A DNA stretch of 64,000 bases from Anisakis pegreffii (Eukaryota; Nematoda; Chromadorea; Rhabditida; Anisakidae). A program made the position numbers and the translations under genes. Positions 13,752 through 24,409 of this stretch are shown one piece after another. The first letter of the stretch is position 1; each line of letters starts with the position of its first letter. The stretch is from contig JAPYMA010002210.1 of the NCBI GenBank assembly GCA_035041965.1, positions 62,001 through 126,000 of the forward strand, in the 5' to 3' direction. Under the pieces are notes generated by a model. It saw only the letters and a list, made by a program, of their open reading frames with translations. It made no database searches and was not told the DNA's origin.

Positions 13752-16137
13752 TTAGCTTTTGTGGAGCTTGAGTCGCCGATAAGCTTCATGTAAACGAGCC
13801 GGTGCGAATCCATGCGCACATATCAAATCGTTAAACGACATTTCAACTGGACTATCGATCCCCCAAAACAGCATTCTGGAGTTGTGTTGTGGCGTAATTC
13901 GCATAAGATGAGCGACTATACCCGCGTAAATATCATCAAAATTGAAGAGGCGTATATGCTGAATGGCATAATAGAACTGTTGAATTGTCTTTCGTGATAA
14001 CAGCACTGCGCCGGCCGTAATATATGGAGGAAAACGATCATATGGATAGGCAGCAATCGATAACTGAAATTTTAAAACATCGAAATTTATTCTAGCAGTC
14101 ATAAACTGATAAGTACTGCAGTCACATATTACTTCACGAACAAAACATAATAATTTATTCGTTTCAGCAGCGGAGACATGAAATTTAGCGATAGAAGAAA
14201 AGCAAAATCCCTTCGGAAAACAAATTGCGGCCTTATGAAATCAGAAAATGTGAAGAAACCGGAAAGTGCTGAATATGTTTTGCAGATAACGAAATGATAC
14301 GAAATTAACATCACAAAACATGAGCAAAATTCATGTTACCATCAACAAACCCAATTAAATTCGCTCATTTGATAAAGATTAGACACAATAAAATACAGAA
14401 AATTCTTCATAATGAATAACTTCGAAAGCACCAGCTTCTAATCGAAAGATTAACCGCGTGTTTGAAGAAACGCAATCGAAATGGTCTCGTATCGAATCGC
14501 CATCCCATATACAAATGATCATTCGATGAATGCCTTCGGATTTCTATGATTAAATTTTCTATCGATAAAAAATAATCGTCATCAATCAGCACAGCGAATG
14601 GAACAATGCTCCGCGCGTGTGAACAATAAGTGAACGCCAACTGCACTGCGGTCAGAAACTGAAAAAAAAATCAAAAAAAAAAACATTGCACTGCCAAATT
14701 AGACTGAACATTGTTAGCACAATTCGATTAACTGAACTCAACAGTTGTTGTGGTAGAGCATCCGAAATATTTTCGTTAGAGAGCAATTAATTTGTGACGT
14801 TTGCAATAATATTTCTAATAATTTATAATAACTTTTCAGATACAATTCAATCATGTTTAATAAATTCAATAATGCTCATAACATCATAATTCATATATGC
14901 TGACTTTTGATTTTAAAAATATATAGATGTGATTAATTATATTTTGATGCATTTTAAAAATAGACTGTTGAGTGTGGAAGTATCGCTTCCGATTCGATCG
15001 AATGACTCTTTCGGAAGATTCCATAATTGGAAATTTCAACAGCCCTGCGAAAATTCCAAAATCACGGAATTGCCAAAATCTCAGCTACTTTCATCTTTTT
15101 AGACCATAACGTGGATGCTGGAGAAGAGATATCATACAAACGCATGGTATTCTATAGATTACAATTTGATTTAAGAAAGAATCAGCGATCAGATGCTGAA
15201 CGATGAATGGTCTTGCCTTGAGTGTATTATTACGATACGCATCCAGAAAATCGCCAATCAATAAATCGCCGTAGTAATTCGCTTCTTTTGATAGCACATC
15301 ACCCATTTTCCGTTGGTATTCTGAATCCAACATAGCTACCAAGAAGACCGTTCGAATACGATAACCCATTGTCTCATTAATCGCACCCCACGTTGAACGA
15401 ATCGCGTTACGGTGCTGAAATGTCGATGAGACGGCAGTGAGGATAAGTGATAATATTCATTCGAGTTCAGCATTCGTATAATTTTGATGGTGAGTGTAAA
15501 ATATTACATTTCAGGGTGACACTTATGCAAATGAACTTAAGTTTTTGAGTGGATATCCTGAAATGACACTTTAAAATTTGTTAAAATGGTGGAACGGTCA
15601 GGTCAGAAGGAACGAATGAATATCGAAATAACAATCGACTAACGTCAAGATTTTGTGCACTAGATTTGACAATAATCAGGATAAAGTTTTTTGATTGTGC
15701 TAATTCTTTGCTGTTGCCTGAACACTTCGGCAAAGTTTTCGGTTGAATATATGCCCAGTCATTCTCGTATAAACGGGTTGCTTGCAAGCCAGCCTCCTCG
15801 AGAGCCACCTACAAAAAACCGAAGAAGGTCGCAAAACGTAATCATATATTTGAACTGTGGAAGTTACAGCAGATCCCGATAAAGCACCTCAGTTGGTGGT
15901 TGCGTTTATGTGCAACAGTGAACGGTAAACGGTAGGTACCTGATAACGGACGTTAACGAATGGTGGCCATTTGAAATGTGCGAACGGTCTCTCTCGCAAG
16001 TGATCAAGCATTCCAATATACCACAGCACAACCACAGTGGATATCAGCAACGTGATGAACGCTTTAATATAGCGATTGTACCGTCGCCACGCACGTGTTC
16101 CAAACAGCATTCCGCTCAGCGACGACTCATCCTTCAT
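13752..16137 (-). CDS. bre-5: GT31 beta-1,3-glycosyltransferase, brainiac/BRE-5 type
   Basis: Exons in coding order: 16137-15940, 15808-15644, 15414-15217, 14658-14455, 14063-13752 (TAA). 358 aa; every intron is phase 0 and every exon a multiple of three. A type II Golgi enzyme: short cytosolic tail, membrane helix about 25-42, a brainiac-like stem (GMLDHLRERPF), then the GT31 catalytic domain with RNAIRSTWG (123-131), the metal-binding DDD (213-215), PPYITAGAVLLS, and FDDIYAG (297-303) in place of the usual EDVYVG. In flies and C. elegans this enzyme adds GlcNAc to mannosyl-ceramide, making arthro-series glycolipids; C. elegans bre-5 loss gives resistance to a Bt crystal toxin. The stem resemblance favours BRE-5 over other GT31 enzymes. 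Intron 3 begins with GC, not GT. An AG 8 bases before the ATG could be a trans-splice acceptor. Confidence 0.9.
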
Positions 16138-16145
16138 AACAAAGA

Positions 16146-16960
16146 CTAATTAACCTCATTCTGACAGCGAAACAATGAAATTTCTCTGTTCCGTTCCAAG
16201 GAACAGAATAGAACAGTTCCAAAAAAGGGACATGCAGAATGGAACAGAACAGCTGATGAACGGAATAGAATAGAACAAAATGGTTTATGAAATAGGAGTG
16301 TGGAGAACAGAACGAAATAGAATAGCTCTAAGAGCGCAACAGAATAGAACAAGGCAGATATTGGCTGCTCTTTCAACTGTTCTACGTGAAGCACTTCATT
16401 ATTTAGTATCACTCATTCAATTCAATGTTCAGGCTACTATATCCTATGTATCATAGTGTAAGTTACATCTCCATTCGATTAAAATAGAAACCAAATCATA
16501 CGATAATGTGCTTCACATTCAGAACTGAAAGGACAACCTTTACTCGTCACAACGAGTTTGCATCCAAAGCTTGACGGTAACGGTGCCCCTGTTCTTCAAA
16601 GATTCTAGTTACAGCAGCCCGAAACTCTCTGTTTTTTGCCAGTCGCCACCGCCAAAAGCTGTCGACTCCGTGCGTGGACAATCTCCGTTTTGCATTATTT
16701 CCAACTGTGATTGTTACAGTTTTATTTTCCTGATTGAGGGGACAGGAATAAAACAGTATGAGTCGCAGAACAGAATAAGATAGAATAGAAAGAGTCTGAA
16801 GAAGGAATAGAACCGTAGAAGGACGGAACGGAATAGAACAGAATTGTTACCAAAAAAGGGACGGATAGAATGAAATAAAACAGAATAGTAGAAGAGCGGA
16901 ATAAAATACAATAGATCATTTCGTGGAAACTGTGAAATAGAAACATTTCTGGTTTATAAC
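16146..16960. repeat. Two blocks of GAATAGAACA-type purine-rich repeat
   Basis: Blocks at about 16175-16370 and 16740-16920 are built from variants of GGAACAGAATAGAACA. Each also carries the unit ACCAAAAAAGGGACGG or CCAAAAAAGGGACA, so they are related copies in one orientation with about 370 bp of ordinary sequence between. On the reverse strand they read as phenylalanine- and serine-rich frames that I treat as artefacts. The first block starts within 60 bp of the GT31 start codon. Confidence 0.6.
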
Positions 16961-17323
16961 GAATTTGATTTCCATTTTTTAATAGAATAACTTTTGAGGT
17001 AGATTTAAAGATCAAAACTATCACATGTCAGGAAAGTCGCTTTGAAGCTTGAAAGGATTTGTTGACAATAAGAAACAACTTTGATTCATTTCATTTTTCG
17101 CATTGGCTGTTATTGCTACACAACTAAATTAGATGGATAGGTTAAATAGACAGATAGGTTTATTGCCGAGTAAAAAAGAAAACTACGCAGTTATTTACGG
17201 ACATGGAAAATGTAATGTCCAACATACATACTTCATTAGCCGTCACATTCATTTGAATCGTCAGTTAAATGAGCAACAGTATGGACTGAATTTTCACGCG
17301 GTCTAAATTGTTACATTAGTTTT

Positions 17324-17398
17324 ATGCAGTTCAAGATGGCTGTATATCCGAATGAGTAGGTAACTCATGTGGGGATATATAGGCATCTTGAACTGCAT
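17324..17398. ncRNA. 75-bp hairpin, microRNA-precursor-like
   Basis: Arms 17324-17349 and 17373-17398 pair over 26 bases: 15 perfect pairs, one G/G mismatch, one G-U pair, the rest perfect. The loop holds a second short stem (ATGAGT / ACTCAT). Size and shape fit an animal pre-miRNA, but a small fold-back transposon remnant would look the same. No known microRNA seed was recognised. Strand cannot be set from structure alone. Confidence 0.35.
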
Positions 17399-17399
17399 G

Positions 17400-20300
17400 T
17401 AACGATCAGAGTGGTTCCTAATTATTCGCTAAACAGGCCTAAGATAAATGTTTTTCCAGAATTAACAACTCAGAGTTAGGTATTTGCAAACCTGTACTCT
17501 AAAGCATAGCTAAATGACCTGATTAGGCTATGGTCAGTCGAGTTTTGATGATATCCACAGGAAACATTAGTTGATCGATATCAGCAAGTAGAACCCGAGG
17601 GGAGAATTTGATCCAGAGCTATGGCAACAACGTATAACGAAAAGTGTCTGTAGTGAAATCGAGAAAAAGTGAATAATACCAATTCAAAATCCATCGATGA
17701 GAATGCTGCGAGCTGTGTAAAAGGAAGACGCTGAATTTGACTTAACCGATGCGTAAGCCACGTACACGACAAAGTGAGGCTCTCACGATCAGATTATTGA
17801 CAGTGGAAAATATATGGCGAAAATGAAAGAAACGAAAATGCAGTATTGCATAAAATTGAATAAAGGCGTATTTTCAATTCGTAATATAACAAACGACTCA
17901 TTCAGATTGACTAGTACAATCAAACTTATAGCTATAATCAATCGCACACAAACAAACGTTTTATAAAACGATTCATTCACAATATCTGAACTATACAACT
18001 GAAAAAGATTGAAGAAAACAATTCAATCTATAATCAGACAAAAGTGAATATTCCGAAACGCGATAACCATGCTGCTGTGCCAGATTCATTATGGATCTGA
18101 TCTCTCAAAAACATGAAAATCGCTTTTCGGGCACTCTCAAGAGTGCTGAACTTTCGAACAAAAATGTCATCAATACGAACAGTTTCCTTTCATAAATTTC
18201 ATAGATAAATGCATCAGTAGCGTGACGGTTGGTTTTCTTTGTTGTTTTCAAGAGAATCGCTCAGCACATTCAATCTACAGCACAACGACGAATACTTCGA
18301 TCAAAGACATTGATTAAAAGGTATTTGAAAGAGCGTTTCTTGAAGAACCACAAAAATACGCTTTATACACATACTTTGCATAAAAGCAGTAGAGATGGGC
18401 AGTAGCGACCTATCGCTAAGTTTCGCCACGTAGCCAAAATAAGCTTTCAGCTTTTGGTGAGTATTATCAGCACGAACCAGAAACGTTCATTGTTTATCAG
18501 TTAACAAGTGTTCCACAGCAAAATCGCCTTTCCGAGACACAAGAAGCGTAGTGTGATGCGAATAACACAAATCGCAAAAACATTACAGATGAACTCTTGA
18601 TGTGATAGCAACTGCGTCTAGTGTTACGCGTATCTGCTACTCACACGTACACAATCAACACTTTCAGCTTGATATCAGACAGACATTACTATTCACAGAA
18701 TCACTCCGTTTGAATACAACCAAAAACATTCGCCATCAGAATTGATAAAGGGTGTGTAACATTACAGCTAGAGGTTTTGCTGCATCTATAATATGAGAGA
18801 AGCTTATTTTTCGAATAAGTTACAAGAAATTATTACTGATGCTCTTTGAAATTGACAACCTCGCATTGCAAGTACGTCGAACAACATCGTAACGATTGAC
18901 TGAATGCTTTACTCGCAAACGATTGCACTTCATCGTGTTCAACTTAAGCTCTTATGTTGGATTTGATTACGTTTAAGCTGTAGATGCGCGAAACCTAGGC
19001 ACACTTTTAGCTGTAGCTAATCTTTGACTGATATTTGCTTACAATTAGTTTACGCAACAGTAGAGCATAAACTAATTCTTTTTTCGTTATATTAATTGAA
19101 GGCATCGTATCACCACCATCCCATCGATGAACTAACCGCAAAGGTGTTTCACCGATCGTAGCGACAAATAGCACAAACATTACGATCCCTTTGAATGTTG
19201 ATGGTTCGTTTGAATGATAACTCGAAATACGTGTGTCTTTCAAAGTGCATTTAAAAAAACGTGTGGCCAGAAGAGGTAACTCTAAACAAGAGAAGAAAGA
19301 AGTGCAATGCAAAAACCAGTTTACGGCTTTATACAGCCCATGTTGAATGCAACGATGAGAAGAATATCAACTGTACATATTTTAATGAATGATGCAACAA
19401 GTACATGACAAAAAAGTAATAAATGAAATACTGAAACAATCTCAATCAGTTGGTTCAGTCACGTGAATAACGCTTTCTTGGATCAACCAACTAAGTTCAT
19501 GCATACGTCTTTCATAATCAGATGACATATTTCGTTGAATTGAATCAGTCAAATATATGTACATAATCAATATATTTCATAAAAAATATCCGCTAGTACT
19601 AGCGTCCGTCGGGAAACGAGGTCCCCGTCGGGGTTCCGAACCCTCCCGCGCAATTTACTCCCCAAATTTTTCGGCGAAGACCCCCCCCCTCATTCGAAAA
19701 ACCCTCATGCTCCCCGACGAACACTACTGCTAACCGTTTCATGGACACGCGATGGAGTGATTTGTGACAGTTTTTAGACCTCAATGAAAGTAGATGATAA
19801 CGATGAAAGGATACCTTGAGAATATCATCCATCTGATTGATTGAACAATACGCAAACAACTAATAGTGAAACATTTCAACTGAAAATATATCAGCTTTGA
19901 TGTAAATATGGGAACGTTTCAACGTTTGCAATTTAAAATGCAGTGAGTGCAACACAAACAACCGGAAACATTATTTCAACTCAACATTCCAAGGACAATG
20001 ACGTCGAACGATTATGCATCAGCGCCTCATTTTACATACGGAAACATTCACCAAGCGATTAAATTCTACCGTTATCAGCCATTACCAGTGAAATATCATT
20101 TCTCAGATTTTGTCACAAAATCTACGAACTGAACCAATCGTCACAAGCAACATAATTTTTTCATGATCCCTGTTTTATAAAATGTAAGGTATGATTATGA
20201 CCGTCTTAAAAGCCTTAAAGACTACACTTCAACATGCTCCGCGTAAAGCTTATTGTCTCTTTTAACATACTCGAAAGATAACCTTATATTGATACGGTAT

Positions 20301-21982
20301 GAATTCAGGATAATAATACCAAATCATTTACTGAAAACTGAAACTTTTCAAATAATCATTTAAATATTCAACAACAACAACAATAGTAATCACTAACGAC
20401 GCACTACCAAACGCATTATTCAACTCATTTTTAGAATGTACACAAGAAAACACTGACAATAAAACATCAAAGAAGTTCAGTTCAACGTAAATAATTGTAA
20501 AATGACGAACAGAACGAAAACTTTGCAAATTTACGAGTTTTTGACGCACTATTTCCTCTACGATCAAGCACAAGCGTGTGACATCGGCACTTTGAACGGT
20601 ATTTCCGGAAAAATCGACAGATATTGCGGAAGAAGACACAAACGCAGAACACGTACATATTAGTTGACAACGTAAAGTCAAAGGTTAAATGAACGTATTC
20701 TGCATAATCAATGCATCTAACTTGATTCATTTCTTATCGATATCCTTTCGATAACCCAACTCAGCAGAGAAACTTTCGAGAGAATAAATGAAAGAACATT
20801 ATCGATGGTTTCATATCGCTAAAAATAATCAAAATGAAATTAACTTAGGAAATGCGTGCGATATGGTGAATCGATGTGATTTTGTGTGAGAGTATATACT
20901 GAAATTTGAATATCTATTCAAAGAGTTTCAGTGTGAGGAATGATGCACTGACAACAGACACAATAACGACGACATAATTTTGTGCAAATATTCAACAATA
21001 CAATAGATACTCACCAAATATGAATACGAATACAACGACAGAAATGAAGTGAATGCAACGTAAATTTCAGTGCACAAAATCAATCATATGAATCTGTTAA
21101 ATATTCACGAATTTAAAATAACGGAACAATGAATTAGTGCTAATCATCAACAAATAAAATGGTGATGTAAACTGTCCCTTTCCGATCATCCGATTCTAAA
21201 GACTCTCAACACGATGGACAAAACACCAAACAAAAATATGATGTCTAGTGTTATGCAACTAAAAAACCAATGAAAAACAACAACCTGTTCATTGCTCACA
21301 CAAAAACAATAATTTTCGTTGATGTATTCAAATTAGTTGAACGCTTTCGAATCGAAAATATTTCACAGGTACATTTCCTTATTTACCGCCTTTAATTAGT
21401 CAAAAGAAATCTTTCATCGCAAATGATTTCATTTCGAATCAATCCATTTGCAGCTAACAACGAATCAATTTAAACTTCAAACGAAGTCAAAAACAGAGAA
21501 AATAACGGTTACTGATTTCATTTGATAGACAGCGACAATGAAATACCCATAGACAGCAACAGACAACACCGATCGCACCCATCGATACAACGATGCAATG
21601 CTTGTATATACACAAATAATAACGACGTCTCACGATTGAACTTAATGCATGATCAGAAATCACGAGTCACCAAAGGCTTTGCAAAATGTAAAGAAGCATT
21701 TTCGCAGAATCTGATTAATACGAACGATATTTTGCAGAAGTTTCATTGATTTTCAAGATGAAATCATACGCAAAATGAACTGATAAAATCGATCGAATAA
21801 TCTCTCCGATAATCCTTTGATCAATTCGTGGTAAAATCTGCTTCAGAAGTACTAGTAGTATTGTTTGATAACAATAGCTGATGGTTAGCGTACCTTAACA
21901 GGCGCATGTACAAAAGACTGACAGGTGTTTCATAAGGAAAGATAAGACATCATCGTATCATAAATCAATCTCTGTGACTAAT
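17400..21982. other. Intergenic region upstream of GT31, downstream of the kelch gene
   Basis: Largely AT-rich sequence. Frames such as 19007-19312 (-), 20328-20681 (-) and 21522-21749 (+) have no splice support or recognisable motif. The only structured item is the GC-rich element near 19592-19735. Confidence 0.55.
19592..19735. repeat. GC-rich MITE-like patch with imperfect terminal inverted repeats
   Basis: A GC-rich island in AT-rich surroundings, containing a run of nine C at 19681-19689. Its left end (CTAGTACTAGCGTCCGTCGGG) and the reverse complement of its right end match at about 15 of 21 positions. I found no convincing target-site duplication. Probably a small non-autonomous DNA transposon. 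Confidence 0.4.
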
Positions 21983-24409
21983 TCAAATAGCCGTAACACT
22001 TCTTTGTTTGATGCGAACATCGTCTGAGCCGAACGTTGACGAAGTGTTCATCTCTTGCTTATCACCAACATTGTTGGCTAATGATGATTCACATTCAGCC
22101 TCTTCAAACTCCTCTTCTTCGGTTATCGCAGTGTCACTCGTTGAAACGCTCTTCTTTCGTTGACACCAGTTACGCCAACCCAGCGACTCTGAATGTGCAC
22201 ATCCTCACTAATTCTAATACAAGTCTTATGACCTGTCCAACGACACAAAATCGTTTCCAAGCAAGGAAGTGCACGCCATCAGGAAGGAGCAAATTCAGAC
22301 GTTGTCAAATCAAATCACAAAGAATTGTTCGCTCTTGTGAGCCCATTATACATGATAATATTTTAGAATGCTTCAAAACATGGCCAATAAAGTGCACGAA
22401 GATCTATCACTATTCAACATTCTTCTGATACAATCGAAACATTAATAAAGATAAGTAGCTTTGAAAAAGAGACCATTATCAAGAAGTTCAATGCTCGGTA
22501 AGAAATGACCACCGTCAAAACCTCCCAAAACATAAATCACATTCCCAGCCGTGACAACCGCATGAGTGTTCGCACGAGGCATATTCAATGAAGGACCGAC
22601 TCGCCACTGCCCATTCGGATGATCAAGGATCTCAACCGATGACAATGACTGCGTACCATCATGTCCTCCGATCACATACAGCGAATCTGAAACATTTCAG
22701 TCACTTTTTATCTACCATTCATTATTTTTCATTCAAAACGCTGACGACTCTTCGTATTGCTCAAATTACTATATCATTTAACTCTTCCTCAACTAACTGA
22801 AAAAAAAAACCGCAGTATTCATTTAGCATGAATAAGGATACAATTTATACTGTGCGATAAAAACTGAATTCGAATTACCTCTAACAACTGCGATCGCACA
22901 ACCTCTTCGAGGAGTTTTCAATCTTGCCAAATACTTCCACGTTTCGCTTTTCGGATCATAAGCTTCAACCGAATCTAGGCAAGTCCATCGATCCGATCCT
23001 CCACAAGCAACCACCATACCTCGCCATGCTGTACAACCAGCCTGCAAAATAGCGAAACAATTTTGTAAACATATCGAACGTGTTCAAAGTTCGTTTTCAA
23101 CAAACACTGAACATCAAAAAAACCGAACGCACTCAAAATATTGAATGTGATCGCATAAAGTTAACCGAATTTATTCAAACACTCTTTCACGAAGCATGAA
23201 CAATTTCGCGATGGACAGACGCACAACAGTACCTGGAAACGAGCAGTTTGCATAGGCGCAATCGCCTCCCAGTGATCATTCTCAGGATCATATCGTTCGC
23301 ATTCCTTCAGAACCACTTGCTCAGAACTGCCACCGATGCAATAAACAAAATTGTCGAGACTTGTGCATGCTGAACTATTCATTAAAATTACCATCTTGTC
23401 AATTCCTTCGAATAACACATGAAAGCGTCTCATCATTAACAACCTGATTATAAAATTACCCAAACATTACCTAAAATGACCAACGCAAGATCATTCGACT
23501 ATCCCCTAGAAGGCAAACTATTCACTAGTTTGCGGAATGCATTTGAAATGAAATTCATGATAAAAAGTGACCGTTATGACTACGACCCGTCTGCAACGAC
23601 TTGACCGACGTCCATTTACCCGATTTCGGATCATAGCATTCAGCAGTTTTAAGATCAACATTACCATTACTACCTGAAACCCAGAAAGCAAATAAAAGAG
23701 AAATACGAATAATTTTCACAAGCAAATTCTGCTACTGATAATATTTGAAACGACTGACTGGCACTGAAAAAATTCAACAACGGACCGCTAAGTACGAATA
23801 ATAATATTGATGGTGTCTTCAGAATCTTACAAATGAACATAGTGCACGTAATACAACGAAAAAATAGGAACATAAAATGAAATGACCTGCAATAGCGTAA
23901 ACTTTTCCATAAGCAACAGCCGCATCGAAACGTCCCCGCTCACAACTCATATCAGAAATCTGACGCCATTCGCCTTTTATCACATCGTACTCTTCAGTTG
24001 ATTTCAAACATTCTCCTCGATCATATCCACCTTAAAATGCTCGTTCACTAATTTTATTCATTGATGAACTGATTATACACAAACTGAATAGAACATCATG
24101 ATCGCAACCGTGAAGCCGTCCTTAGAATGGAGAATTGTTGTCATTAGCTATGTTCGTTTGCATCGGAAAATGCTTAATTGAACATTTATGAAAGCATTTT
24201 GCGTTTATCACTCACGACGATCACTGACACCATCAAAATCGTCTATGAACAATATTCGAATCATTTCAAAGAAATAAGGATTTGTACATAAACAACACAA
24301 CGAACCACAAACGATGATTTTTCCATTCACAAACGCTGCTCCAATCGAACAGCGCGCATCGTTCATTTCTGGTAAAGGAGTGCGCTCATTGCCCGATGTC
24401 GTTATCAGT
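21983..24409 (-). CDS. Kelch propeller and acidic tail exons
   Basis: Seven exons from 24409-24306 down to 22188-21983. Each blade shows the usual GG doublet and a later Tyr-Trp pair: CGGYDRGECL...EW, GSNGNVDL...KW, CIGGSSEQ...HW, CGGSDRWTCL...TW, IGGHDGTQ...QW, LGGFDGGH...GW. The last exon is read from an acceptor at 22189 joined to donor G/GTCTCT at 22473. It completes the final blade (LLDN-ESLGWRNW) and adds a tail rich in Glu, Ser and Thr. Reading on past 22474 instead would give a stop at 22442 and an incomplete blade. Confidence 0.8.

Noticed and set aside
16714..17024. Phe/Ser-rich minus-strand frames resembling membrane proteins
   Set aside because: They are translations of the GAATAGAACA repeat.
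19007..19312. 101-codon minus-strand frame with a hydrophobic stretch
   Set aside because: No splice support, no motif and no second exon; a frame of this length is expected by chance in 64 kb.
22036..22428. 130-codon frame on the + strand
   Set aside because: It overlaps the last kelch exon on the other strand, which has family and phase support. The + frame has no motif.
22442..22473. Stop at 22442 as the end of the kelch protein
   Set aside because: It would cut the last blade before its tryptophan. The G/GTCTCT donor joined to 22188 restores the blade in phase.
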